From positions 1 through 35,511 of the forward strand of contig NZ_LAPV01000131.1 in assembly GCF_000971275.1 (NCBI RefSeq): a stretch of DNA of 35,511 bases, given 5' to 3'. The stretch's first letter is position 1, and every line of letters starts with the position of its first letter. The notes below the pieces were generated by a model. It was not told where the DNA came from and did no database searches. It saw nothing but the letters and a program-made list of their open reading frames with translations. Below, one piece after another: positions 15,934 through 24,028 of this stretch. The DNA is from Devosia psychrophila (lineage in GTDB: Bacteria > Pseudomonadota > Alphaproteobacteria > Rhizobiales > Devosiaceae). The translations under genes were made by a program, and so were the position numbers.

Positions 15934-17145
15934 TTAGTGGCCACTCTGCTGGGCTGCGCCCTGTCCCAGTCGCCGTGCGCGGACAAGGAAGTAACCGAGA
16001 GCTACGGCATAGAGCATGGTCTGGGGCAGGATGCCGAAAGTGGCATTGCTGATGCCGAGCGCCAGTTGGCCGGTACTCAACAGCAAAGCCCCAAGAACGA
16101 CCGGTTGATCCAGCCGCGCCCTGGGATCGAGCAGCAAAAAAAGCGGCGCGGCCAGCAACAGCAGCCACGCCAACAGACCCAGTCCACCCGCCATTGCAGC
16201 GAAATTGGCCCAGTCGGCATGCAGGTTTTCGAGCGTAAAAACCTCGCCCTGCTGCGGAAACAGCGTCTGTGCGGTAACCATGATCTGCCCGAGGCCAATG
16301 CCAACAATGGGCGAATTCTTCAAAATCTCGACCGCCGATGCATAGAGCGCTGCACGAATATCGTCGCTGCCACCGGTGAAGTGGAAAATGTTCAGCCCAC
16401 TCTGGAAAATGCTGGTTGCGCGCTCATTGCCGCTGCCGACCAGATAGGCGACGGCCCCTATCGCTACGGCGACAGTGATCAGGGCGGCAATGGGATAGAG
16501 CTTTTCGCGCCAGAGAAAGATCGACAGCACGGCGATGCCAGTGACCGACATGACCATGGCACCCAGCATTGGCCCGCGCGAATCCGCAATTACGGCGCAA
16601 CCGAGGCCAAGCACGGGCCCCAGCAGGAACAGATAACGCCACGGTGACTTGCCCGAGACGACCCCTACCATGGCAAGGCAGCCGGCCATTGCCGCCAGCG
16701 ATCCGTAGTGGATAGGGTTGTTACCCATGCCAGGCCGATAGGCACCAAGAACAAAGCGTTCGTGTGCGCCGCCGACGAGTGCGATGAACACGGCCAAAAG
16801 GCAAATCATTGCAAACACCGTCGGGCTGGGCACCCACTTGGCCGGGCGCGCCAGCAGGCCAAGCGCTATAGTCGAGAGCATGGGCAGAATAAGTACGGGC
16901 GCCAGGATGTCTTGTTCGCCGCGATAGACGAAGGGCACGGCTGCGGCGACGAGCGCTATCGCCGCCATGATTGCCAGTGCCGTCGGGTGCCGGAAACTTG
17001 CTCGTTCGCGCCAGCCATACACCAGCAAACCGAGGATCGCGGCAATCAGCGCAATATAGCTGCCGATATAGGCCGGGTAGCCCGGTGGCAGGATGGTCGC
17101 AGCGACGGCGATGACGAGGAGGGCACTGGCAAAATTGAGGCGCAA
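15934..17145 (-). CDS. O-antigen ligase/polymerase family membrane protein
   Basis: A 403-residue polytopic protein with about 10-12 hydrophobic helices. The Wzy_C/WaaL-type region is visible: DSRGPMLGA, corresponding to the family's SRG motif, then the large periplasmic loop with SPIVGIGLGQ and ENLHADWANFAAMAGGLGL, whose His is a conserved ligase residue. Such proteins transfer or polymerise undecaprenyl-linked glycans in the periplasm. No other polysaccharide genes are near, so its glycan is unknown. The start is TTG at 17145 with GGAG seven bases upstream. It follows L-serine dehydratase on the same strand after 93 bp. Confidence 0.82.
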   Translation of the reverse strand: MRLNFASALLVIAVAATILPPGYPAYIGSYIALIAAILGLLVYGWRERASFRHPTALAIMAAIALVAAAVPFVYRGEQDILAPVLILPMLSTIALGLLARPAKWVPSPTVFAMICLLAVFIALVGGAHERFVLGAYRPGMGNNPIHYGSLAAMAGCLAMVGVVSGKSPWRYLFLLGPVLGLGCAVIADSRGPMLGAMVMSVTGIAVLSIFLWREKLYPIAALITVAVAIGAVAYLVGSGNERATSIFQSGLNIFHFTGGSDDIRAALYASAVEILKNSPIVGIGLGQIMVTAQTLFPQQGEVFTLENLHADWANFAAMAGGLGLLAWLLLLAAPLFLLLDPRARLDQPVVLGALLLSTGQLALGISNATFGILPQTMLYAVALGYFLVRARRLGQGAAQQSGH

Positions 17146-17238
17146 GGACAGGCTCCGAAACGATGGCTGCAGGCCTAGCGCATGCCAGATTGGGGAACAA
17201 GTAGCGCCGACCGGTCAGCGGCTAGCGCAAATCTGCGA

Positions 17239-18633
17239 TCAGCAGGCCACCACATTCACCGCCAGGCCCGCCAAACTTGTTTCCTTGTAGTTCTCGCTCA
17301 TGTCCAGGCCAGTCTGGCGCATGGTTTCGATACAGGCGTCCAGCGGCACGGCGTGGGTGCCGTCGCCCTTGAGCGCAAGGGAGGCGGCGGTGACTGCCTT
17401 GACGGCGCCGAAGGCGTTGCGCTCGATGCAGGGGATTTGGACAAGGCCAGCCACCGGATCGCAGGTCATGCCGAGATGGTGTTCCAGCGCTATTTCGGCG
17501 GCGTTTTCCACCTGTTCGGGGGTGCCGCCCATGATGGCGCAAAGTCCGGCAGCGGCCATTGCAGAGGCCGAGCCGACTTCTCCCTGGCAGCCGACTTCGG
17601 CGCCCGAGATGGAGGCGTTGTGTTTGATGATGCCGCCGATGGCTGAAGCAGTGAGCAAGTAGTCGCGCACCGATTGCGGACCGGCCGCGGCGTTGAACTT
17701 TAGATAGAAGCGCATCACGGCCGGTATCACCCCGGCAGCGCCATTGGTGGGCGCCGTGACGACGCGACCGCCGCCGGCATTCTCCTCGTTGACCGCCATG
17801 GCATAAAGGCTCAGCCAGTCATTGGCCATCAACGGGGTGATTTCATTGCGCTGCCACTGGGCGTCGAGCTGGTTGAAGATGCCGCGCGCCCGGCGCTTGA
17901 CGTTGAGCCCGCCGGGCAGGACGCCATCCTGGGCGATGCCGCGATCGATGCAGGTGCTCATCACCCCCCAGATTTCATCCATGCCGCGGTCGAGCGTCAC
18001 CCGTCCACGGCTGGCCTCCTCGTTGGCGCGCTTCATTCCGGCAATGGACAGGCCCGATGCGGCCGCCATGGCCAGCATGTCCTTGGCGTTGGCAAAGGGG
18101 TAGGGCACGTCGGCCCGCGCGGGCGATGCGTGCTTGAACGCGTCGAGTTCTTCGGCGCTGACCACGAAGCCGCCGCCGATGGAATAATAGGCGCGGCGCA
18201 GCAGCAACTGGCCGTCGGTGTCATAGGCGGCAAATTGCAACCCGTTGGGATGGCCGGGCAGGGCGTTGCGCTTGTCAAACACCAGGTCGACCGCTGGCCG
18301 AAAACGATATTGGGCATGGCCGGGCGGTTGCACCACGCCGGAATTTTCCACCGTCGAGACAATGGCATCCATGCCGTCCGGATCGACGGTCTTGGGATCC
18401 TGGCCGCAAAGGCCGAGGATCACAGCACGGCCGCTGCCATGGCCGATGCCGGTAAAGGCCAGCGATCCATGCAGGCTCGCGGTGAGTGCTGCAGGTTTGG
18501 CGTTCTTGGCGCGGGGCCAGTCGCCGGACTTGAGTTCATCGAGAAAGCGCAGCGCCGCAGTCATCGGTCCCATGGTGTGGGAGCTGGATGGTCCGATGCC
18601 GATCTTGAACACGTCGAAAATGGAGAGGAACAT
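17239..18633 (-). CDS. sdaA: L-serine ammonia-lyase (iron-sulfur, single chain)
   Basis: A 464-residue enzyme that deaminates L-serine to pyruvate and ammonia using a [4Fe-4S] cluster. The N-terminal beta domain begins [20 protein letters not shown], a hallmark of the family. The catalytic alpha domain contains [19 protein letters not shown] and [12 protein letters not shown]. Cysteines 349 and 391 (CDPVAG) are likely cluster ligands. The very last residue is Cys464, matching the 'tail-in-mouth' cysteine that occupies the active site in the Legionella enzyme until serine displaces it. I chose the ATG at 18633, the family start. It lies 39 bp after the SDR gene, probably in one transcript. Confidence 0.95.
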   Translation of the reverse strand: MFLSIFDVFKIGIGPSSSHTMGPMTAALRFLDELKSGDWPRAKNAKPAALTASLHGSLAFTGIGHGSGRAVILGLCGQDPKTVDPDGMDAIVSTVENSGVVQPPGHAQYRFRPAVDLVFDKRNALPGHPNGLQFAAYDTDGQLLLRRAYYSIGGGFVVSAEELDAFKHASPARADVPYPFANAKDMLAMAAASGLSIAGMKRANEEASRGRVTLDRGMDEIWGVMSTCIDRGIAQDGVLPGGLNVKRRARGIFNQLDAQWQRNEITPLMANDWLSLYAMAVNEENAGGGRVVTAPTNGAAGVIPAVMRFYLKFNAAAGPQSVRDYLLTASAIGGIIKHNASISGAEVGCQGEVGSASAMAAAGLCAIMGGTPEQVENAAEIALEHHLGMTCDPVAGLVQIPCIERNAFGAVKAVTAASLALKGDGTHAVPLDACIETMRQTGLDMSENYKETSLAGLAVNVVAC

Positions 18634-18672
18634 CGCCGCACTCTGCACGAAAGTCGTGCGGGGTGCAAAGGC

Positions 18673-19386
18673 CTACCAGGGCAAGGGCAGGCCTGTGTGG
18701 TCCAGCAGCAGCCCGCTTTGGATGGGCCGCAATTCGTCTATTATGCCGAGCAGGCGTCGCGCCGCCGCAGCCGGTTCGACCGGCTCATGGCCCGCGGCAC
18801 CAAAGGGGGCCGACAGGGACGTCGCCACCGTGCCCGGATGCAGCGTGACGCAAATGGCATCGGGGCGGGTGCGCCGCAATTCGATGGACGCGGTATGGAC
18901 GAGCTGGTTGAGAGCGGCTTTGGCGGCGCGATAGCCGTACCAGCCACCGAGATGATTGTCGCCGATACTGCCGACCTTGGCCGACAGCGCGGCGAACACC
19001 GCCTTGCCCTCCCGGGGCAGCAGGGGCAGGAAATGCTTGCCCACCAGCGCCGGCCCGATGGCGTTGACGGCAAAGCTGCGGGCCAGCCCATCATAATCCA
19101 GCTGACGCCAGCTTTTTTCCGGCTGCATTGTGCCGTCATGCAGTAGGCCGGTGGCGACGACGACGAGGCGCACCGCCCGGCCTGTCGCGGCAACAGCAGC
19201 GGCGGCCCTGGCGATGGAGGCTTCGTCGGTCAGGTCCAGGTCATCGGCGCTGCGCGATAGTCCCAGCACCTGTTCGAAACCGCCGGAGGTCTCGAGTTCC
19301 TGCCGCATGGCCTGGCCGATGCCACCGCTGGCGCCGATGACCAGAGCCAGTCCGCCGGGTGGAAATGACTGCATTTCGTGGGTCAT
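18673..19386 (-). CDS. Short-chain dehydrogenase/reductase (C-factor-like)
   Basis: A 237-residue classical-type SDR. The NAD(P) loop GASGGIGQ lies at residues 18-25. The catalytic Ser is in ALSAKVGSI and the Tyr and Lys in YRAAKAALNQ, all present. The C-terminal HPGTVATSLSAPF and the lack of an N-terminal signal fit the C-signal/CsgA-like group of cytosolic SDRs. Its substrate is unknown. The ATG at 19386 removes an unlikely 35-codon extension of the open frame. It is the first gene of a likely operon with sdaA and is divergent from the carboxylesterase gene across about 150 bp. Confidence 0.88.
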   Translation of the reverse strand: MTHEMQSFPPGGLALVIGASGGIGQAMRQELETSGGFEQVLGLSRSADDLDLTDEASIARAAAAVAATGRAVRLVVVATGLLHDGTMQPEKSWRQLDYDGLARSFAVNAIGPALVGKHFLPLLPREGKAVFAALSAKVGSIGDNHLGGWYGYRAAKAALNQLVHTASIELRRTRPDAICVTLHPGTVATSLSAPFGAAGHEPVEPAAAARRLLGIIDELRPIQSGLLLDHTGLPLPW

Positions 19387-19535
19387 CGATTTCGGTCTCC
19401 GGGGCTTTTTACGCAGGCATGGCCGTTTTGGTTCAGCATTGTTCCACTTTATGGGACAGTGCGTGGCCAAGGCGGACGGTTGCCCTTGCAAGCAGCGCGG
19501 CCAATATAGCGTACAAACAGGTTCAGGAGACGGGT

Positions 19536-20138
19536 ATGGCCGAGTATCACTATCGCGAAGACAAGGGTGCAGATGCGACTGCGCCGTTGTTCTTGGTCTT
19601 TCATGGCACCGGCGGCGACGAAAACCAGTTTTTCGAGCTGGCCGGCGAGCTGTTGCCTGGCGCGCGCATTGTCGCCCCGCGTGGCGATGTCAGCGAAGGC
19701 GGTGCCCTGCGTTATTTCCGGCGCACCGCCGAAGGCGTCTATGACATGGACGACCTTCGTTCGCGCACCGCGCAGATGGTGGACTTCGTCATCGCGAGGC
19801 AGGTCGAAAGTACTCCCCGCAAGGTCATCGGGCTGGGCTATTCCAACGGCGCCAATATCCTTGCCGCAGTGCAATTTGCCTCGCCCGGCCTGTTTGACGC
19901 CACGGTGCTGATGCATCCGCTGATCCCGTTCACGCCGCCGAAGGTGGATCTTTCCGGCAAGCGCGTGCTGATCACTGCCGGTCAGCGCGACCCCATCGCC
20001 CCAGCCGCCGCCACGCAGGTGCTAAGCGATTATTTCGCTGGCAATGGCGCCGATACCAAGCTGTTCTGGCATCCAGGCGGGCACGAGCTGCGACAGGACG
20101 AGCTGCGCGAGACCAAGGCTTTTACCGAAGCGCTTTGA
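19536..20138 (+). CDS. Phospholipase/carboxylesterase (MhqD-like alpha/beta hydrolase)
   Basis: A 200-residue small serine hydrolase of the carboxylesterase/thioesterase-1 type. It shows LVFHGTGGDENQF (oxyanion region), the nucleophile Ser in GYSNGAN, Asp in AGQRDPIA and His in PGGHEL, spaced as in this family. There is no signal peptide, so it is cytosolic. MhqD-type enzymes are linked to quinone or electrophile stress in Bacillus, but no dioxygenase partner lies nearby. The ATG at 19536 has AGGAG six bases upstream, which settles the start. The diguanylate cyclase gene follows 54 bp later on the same strand. Confidence 0.9.
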   Translation: MAEYHYREDKGADATAPLFLVFHGTGGDENQFFELAGELLPGARIVAPRGDVSEGGALRYFRRTAEGVYDMDDLRSRTAQMVDFVIARQVESTPRKVIGLGYSNGANILAAVQFASPGLFDATVLMHPLIPFTPPKVDLSGKRVLITAGQRDPIAPAAATQVLSDYFAGNGADTKLFWHPGGHELRQDELRETKAFTEAL

Positions 20139-20192
20139 AGTTTCGGCCGAACAGAAAAGCCTTAACGAAAGCTAGAGAGCTATCCCTTAGAA

Positions 20193-21989
20193 ATGCCCCA
20201 TGGCCTTTTGGTCGCAACGTGCATGGGCGAGGGCAGTTCCATCGGCCTCAGAGAGACCATAGCCAGCAGTCTGCGTGGCCGCGTGCTGATCCTGGTGTTG
20301 CTGGGATTTGCCGCGGTGGCGGTGCCTGCCTATGGCGCATTCAACTGGATCGTCGCCTCGACGGTGATCCAACTGGGCACGTTGTTTGCCGAAAAACAGG
20401 TGCTCTACGACCGCTATCGGGGCCTCGACGCTTTGATGCGCGAGGTCACGCTGGCCGAAACTCTCGCCGGGTCGCAGTCGATCCGCGATTGGGCCAATGA
20501 TGAGGATGACGCTGCGCTGCGTCGCCGCGGCATTGCCGAGCTTGAGCATTTCCGGCAGTCCTTTGCCGACAAAAGCTACTTTTTCGTCATCAACGATTCC
20601 GGCAACTACTATTTTAACGATGCGGCCAATGCCTATGCCGGTGGGCAGTATCGCTACACGGTGAGCCCCGACAACCCGCGCGACAATTGGTATTATTCCA
20701 CGGTGGCGCTGGGCGAGGGATGCCACCTCAATGTCGATAACGATGCCAATCTGCGCGTTACCAAGGTCTGGATGAATTGCGTCATCCGCGAGGGGCGACG
20801 CGTGCTGGGCGTACTGGGCACCGGCATCGACCTGACCAGCTTCATCCAGGAAGTGGTCAATGTCCCGCAGGTCGGCATCACCTCGATGTTCGTCGATCGC
20901 CAGGGTGCGGTGCAGGCGCATCGCGATCAGAACATGGTCGATCTACGCAGCCTTACGGCGGAGATGAGCGCCAAGCGGACCGTGTTTTCGCTGATCGACC
21001 GTCCGGCTGACCAGCAGGCGCTGCGCGAGTTGATGGAAACGGTTGCCGCTGGCAAGGCCGTGGCGCAATCGCGCTTCATGATGGTGGATGGCAAGGAGAC
21101 GCTGGTTGGCGTCGGCTATCTCGACAAGCTCGGTTGGTTCAATGTCACCTTGATGGACATCGACGCCATCATCGACAAGCGGCTGTTCCTGCCGATCGGA
21201 CTGCTGCTCGCCGCTGTCATGGGGCTCGTGGCAGTGGTTATGGTGCTGGTGTTCAAGCAGCAGGTGCTCGACAGGATCCGGGGGCTGCAACTCGTCGTTC
21301 TTGAGGCCCGAAACGGCAATTACGGTCCAGCGCTGGCGATGAGTGCTGGGACGCAGGACGAAATCGGCCGGCTATCCGGCGCATTCACCGAAATGGCGCT
21401 GGCGGTCAGCAGTCACACCCAACAGCTGGAAAGCCGCGTGCGGCAACGGACTGAGGAGCTCGAAGCCCTGGCGTTTCGCGATGGCCAGACTGGCATTGCC
21501 AATCGTCGCGGTTTCCTCTCCGTCTTTGACGAAAGCGAGCCGGCGCAGCGAAGAGGCCTTCTGTTGGTCGATATCGACCACTTCAAGTCGATCAACGATA
21601 CGTTCGGGCACACCGCAGGCGACGCGGTGATCGCCGAAGTGGCCCGTCGCATCGCTGCCTCGATAGGCGCTGATAATATTTGCGCGCGCTGGGGCGGCGA
21701 CGAATATATCGTCCTGCTGCAAAACACGGCACCGCAATTGATCCGGGCAGCCGCCTATGGCGTCATCGCCGCGATCAACGAGCGGCCCGTCGCACTGCCG
21801 GGGGGTGACGAAGTGTTGGTAACGGTCAGCATTGGCGCCTGCCTCGCGGAAGCCGGCGACAGTATCGAGACGGTCACCGAAATGGCCGATGCTGCCCTTT
21901 ACATGGCCAAGGATGCTGGACGAAATCGCGTCGTCACCTTCGATCTCGATGCCATTCCCAGGCTGCGTCCGCGCAATACAGCGACTTAG
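20193..21989 (+). CDS. Membrane diguanylate cyclase with Cache-like sensor, HAMP and GGDEF
   Basis: About 598 residues: one membrane helix (about 28-52), a periplasmic sensor region with Cache-type DNPRDNWYYST, a second helix (about 330-355), a HAMP-like linker and coiled coil (QLESRVRQRTEELEALA), then a GGDEF domain. The active site is GGDEY at 501-505, preceded by DIDHFKSINDTFGH, so synthesis of c-di-GMP from GTP is expected. The inhibitory I-site RxxD upstream of the motif is replaced by GADN, so product inhibition is probably absent. The start is uncertain: ATG 20193 and ATG 20223 are both in frame and neither has a strong ribosome-binding site. It may signal in opposition to the EAL protein at 7441. 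Confidence 0.92.
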   Translation: MPHGLLVATCMGEGSSIGLRETIASSLRGRVLILVLLGFAAVAVPAYGAFNWIVASTVIQLGTLFAEKQVLYDRYRGLDALMREVTLAETLAGSQSIRDWANDEDDAALRRRGIAELEHFRQSFADKSYFFVINDSGNYYFNDAANAYAGGQYRYTVSPDNPRDNWYYSTVALGEGCHLNVDNDANLRVTKVWMNCVIREGRRVLGVLGTGIDLTSFIQEVVNVPQVGITSMFVDRQGAVQAHRDQNMVDLRSLTAEMSAKRTVFSLIDRPADQQALRELMETVAAGKAVAQSRFMMVDGKETLVGVGYLDKLGWFNVTLMDIDAIIDKRLFLPIGLLLAAVMGLVAVVMVLVFKQQVLDRIRGLQLVVLEARNGNYGPALAMSAGTQDEIGRLSGAFTEMALAVSSHTQQLESRVRQRTEELEALAFRDGQTGIANRRGFLSVFDESEPAQRRGLLLVDIDHFKSINDTFGHTAGDAVIAEVARRIAASIGADNICARWGGDEYIVLLQNTAPQLIRAAAYGVIAAINERPVALPGGDEVLVTVSIGACLAEAGDSIETVTEMADAALYMAKDAGRNRVVTFDLDAIPRLRPRNTAT

Positions 21990-22078
21990 GATGCGGCGCG
22001 CCATGGTCTTGGCCCATTGGGCGATTGACGCGGCGGCGAGCGCCTGCCAGCCTCTAGGTCCCCGTTCGAGGACCGACA

Positions 22079-22240
22079 ATGCTGCTGCCCCGCCTTGTAA
22101 TCCCAGCTCTGTGGCTGCCAATCGCTACGTTGCCGGCCCGTGCCGCCAGTTTCGATTGCGCCCCGACGATCACCATTCCTGGGGACATGTTGGACACCAT
22201 CAAGGCGCACACGCAAGAAGCGATCCGCTTCGGTCTCTGA
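22079..22240 (+). CDS. Small secreted protein, 53 aa, unknown family
   Basis: A short gene with a good ribosome-binding site (GAGG, seven bases before the ATG). The product starts MLLPRLVIPALWLPIATLPA, a convincing Sec signal peptide with likely cleavage after ARA, leaving a mature peptide of about 31 residues that begins ASFDCAPTITIPGDML and has a single Cys. The TGA stop shares its A with the ATG of the next small gene (TGATG), so the two are probably translated together. I do not recognise a family. A remnant of a longer exported protein is the main alternative. Confidence 0.5.
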   Translation: MLLPRLVIPALWLPIATLPARAASFDCAPTITIPGDMLDTIKAHTQEAIRFGL

Positions 22241-22446
22241 TGCAGTTCAAGGTCACCCAGTCGCGATACCGGCCCGAAAAACGACGTCTTGAGTTCACTG
22301 CGTCGGGCGAACGAAACGGCTGTGTCTTTACAGTTGTCACCGACGTGATCTGCATGAAAGAGCCGACGACGCCGGAGCATATCCACCTCGTGGCCCTAGC
22401 GCGACTGATGGAGATTTTCCGGCAGCGGAGTGCCTCGGGGCACTAG
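22240..22446 (+). CDS. Small basic protein, 68 aa, possibly DUF1488-like
   Basis: This frame begins at the ATG that overlaps the stop of the preceding signal-peptide gene by one base. The product (MQFKVTQSRYRPEKRRLEFT...) has the beta-rich start and C-terminal helix (LVALARLMEIFRQR) reminiscent of small DUF1488-type proteins; this is a weak resemblance. No signal peptide or membrane segment is seen. Its TAG overlaps the TAG of the convergent GNAT-fold gene in the four bases CTAG. Function is unknown. The longer open frame upstream lies inside the cyclase gene and is rejected. Confidence 0.5.
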   Translation: MQFKVTQSRYRPEKRRLEFTASGERNGCVFTVVTDVICMKEPTTPEHIHLVALARLMEIFRQRSASGH

Positions 22447-22739
22447 GCGCGCAGGTCGGCCCATTCGGGATGGCGGCGGAACTGTGCCACGACATACGAG
22501 CAGACCGGCGTGATCTTGAAGCCCTGCTCCCGGGCATCTGACACCGCCTTGCTGACCAGCTTGGCCGCAATGCCGCGACCCTCATATTCCGGTGGCACGC
22601 CGGTATGGTCGATCGTGATGGTGCCGTTCTCGTCCTTGCGGAAGGTCATCTCTGCCTCGACACCCGGCGCCAGGTGAATGCGATATCGGCCTCTGGTGGC
22701 GCCGTCTTCCCGCTGAACGATCAGTTCGGGTTCGGTCAT
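22443..22739 (-). CDS. Small GNAT-fold N-acetyltransferase (NATD1/YjdJ type)
   Basis: A 98-residue protein of the short GNAT-related family. It has a beta-sheet N-terminal half (AEMTFRKDENGTITIDHTGV), the acetyl-CoA-binding loop PPEYEGRGIAAKLV, in which RGIAAK is the Q/RxxGxA/G motif, and the C-terminal CSYVVAQFRRHPEW typical of the group. Members are half the size of normal GNAT enzymes and their substrate is not established. It lies 12 bp after the DedA gene on the same strand, probably in one operon. Confidence 0.88.
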   Translation of the reverse strand: MTEPELIVQREDGATRGRYRIHLAPGVEAEMTFRKDENGTITIDHTGVPPEYEGRGIAAKLVSKAVSDAREQGFKITPVCSYVVAQFRRHPEWADLRA

Positions 22740-22751
22740 GGCAAATATCCC

Positions 22752-23453
22752 TTAGTGAGAGCTGTCCCCTGTCGCCCAGCGCGCCTGGATCGAGCGGCCG
22801 AAACCGCCCAGCCAGGGTGCGAAAAACAGCAGGATGCGGCGATAGGAGTGCAACAGCATGAACAGCGCGGCGAGGATCAGCGTTCCCACTACGATGACCA
22901 GTTCGAGCGACAGGCCCATGGATTTTAGCCAGCCGGTCAGCAGCATGCCTGGCAAGATGTGCGCGGCCGCCCAGACAAAGGCCGAGGTGACGTTGATGAT
23001 GGTGAAATGGCCGTATCGCATGCCCATGATGCCGGCCACGCCGGGGATCACGGCTTTCACGCCGGGTATGAAACGACCAATGAACACTGCCTTGCCGCCA
23101 TGCCGCGCAAAGAACTCCTCACCCTTGGTGATCAGCGGGCGGTGGTTGCGGAAGGGCCAGATTTCCTTGATGGAATCCTTGAGGAAATGACCGATGGTGT
23201 AGGAGATGGCGTCGCCGATGATGGCGCCGATCACTGCAGCAAAATACACTTCCCAAAACGGCAAACGGCCCTCGGCAATAATGCCGCCAGCCATCAGCAG
23301 GATTGGCGTCGAGGGTACAAACAGCCCGAGGACGAAGACGGCTTCACCAATTGCCACCGCGAAGATGAACCAGAAGGTCAACCAGAAATTGCCCGAGATC
23401 GCATCGAGAAAACTCTCGAGATAGGCGGAAACTGTATGGAAGATATCGAACAT
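22752..23453 (-). CDS. DedA family membrane protein
   Basis: A 233-residue polytopic inner-membrane protein of the SNARE-associated/DedA family. Visible signatures are the re-entrant segment FVLGLFVPSTPILLMAGGI, the GDAISYTIGHFLKD stretch and the second re-entrant GRFIPGVKAVIPGVAGIMGM, with its conserved Arg and Pro. Relatives are thought to move undecaprenyl phosphate or other lipids across the membrane and affect proton-motive force. The first re-entrant loop has Ser-Thr where many members have Gly-Glu. The ATG at 23453 removes an N-terminal extension without homology. It is divergent from the RidA-like gene. Confidence 0.9.
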   Translation of the reverse strand: MFDIFHTVSAYLESFLDAISGNFWLTFWFIFAVAIGEAVFVLGLFVPSTPILLMAGGIIAEGRLPFWEVYFAAVIGAIIGDAISYTIGHFLKDSIKEIWPFRNHRPLITKGEEFFARHGGKAVFIGRFIPGVKAVIPGVAGIMGMRYGHFTIINVTSAFVWAAAHILPGMLLTGWLKSMGLSLELVIVVGTLILAALFMLLHSYRRILLFFAPWLGGFGRSIQARWATGDSSH

Positions 23454-23561
23454 TGATGGTTGCGACTCTGGACGCCTTTGCGGGATAGCTACCTGGCGAC
23501 CAATGACTATATGGCCGTCCGGGCTTTGCCGCTCAAGCACTATCGCATAGGAATGTCAGTC

Positions 23562-23957
23562 ATGAGTCAGCTTCTGCATCACATAATTGCGTCCGGCCCT
23601 CGGCCGGTCGCTCCTTTCTCCCATGCCGTCGAGGCAGACGGCTGGATATTCGTCACCGGCCAGATGCCGACCAACCCCGCAGTCCCAGACGCGCCTTTGC
23701 CCGACGGCATCGAGGCGCAGATTCGGCGCGTGGTCGAAAATCTCAAGCTGGTGTTAGGCGGCATCGGGCTTGGGCTTGAGCATGTCACCATGGTCCGCAT
23801 CTACCTGACGCATTTCGAACGCGACTATGCCGCGCTCAACATCCTATGGCCGGAGTTTTTCGAAGTGGGGAAATTGCCGGCAAGAACCACTGTAGGGGTG
23901 ACGGCGCTGGCGGTGGGCGCTTTGGTCGAAATCGACTTGGTCGCCAAGCGGCCGTAA
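23562..23957 (+). CDS. RidA/YjgF/YER057c family protein
   Basis: A 131-residue protein of the Rid family. It shows PFSHAVEADGWIFVTGQMP near the N-terminus, VVENLKLVLGGIGLGLEHVT in the central helix and LPARTTVGVTALAVGALVEID at the C-terminus. The Arg of PARTTV is the residue that binds the substrate carboxylate in deaminating Rid proteins, so hydrolysis of reactive enamine/imine intermediates is likely. L-serine dehydratase in the same window is a source of such 2-aminoacrylate. The ATG at 23562 has AGGA nine bases upstream; an ATG three codons earlier is too close to it. Confidence 0.9.
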   Translation: MSQLLHHIIASGPRPVAPFSHAVEADGWIFVTGQMPTNPAVPDAPLPDGIEAQIRRVVENLKLVLGGIGLGLEHVTMVRIYLTHFERDYAALNILWPEFFEVGKLPARTTVGVTALAVGALVEIDLVAKRP

Positions 23958-23984
23958 AACTCTTCTCCAGTGTCGCAGTCGACA

Positions 23985-24007
23985 CCCTCCCCCTTGCGGG
24001 GGGGAGG
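23985..24007. terminator. GC-rich hairpin between convergent genes
   Basis: CCTCCCCC and GGGGGAGG face each other around a TTGC-containing loop. It lies between the convergent RidA-like and FAH-family genes and is of the CCCTCCCCCTTGCGGGGG type that recurs between genes in Hyphomicrobiales. It could end both transcripts. Confidence 0.55.
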
Positions 24008-24028
24008 TACAGCGCAGTGGCCTCGACG

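Noticed and set aside
18130..19146. 338-codon plus-strand frame spanning sdaA and the SDR gene
   Set aside because: Both underlying genes have full catalytic motifs on the other strand; the frame has no family signature.
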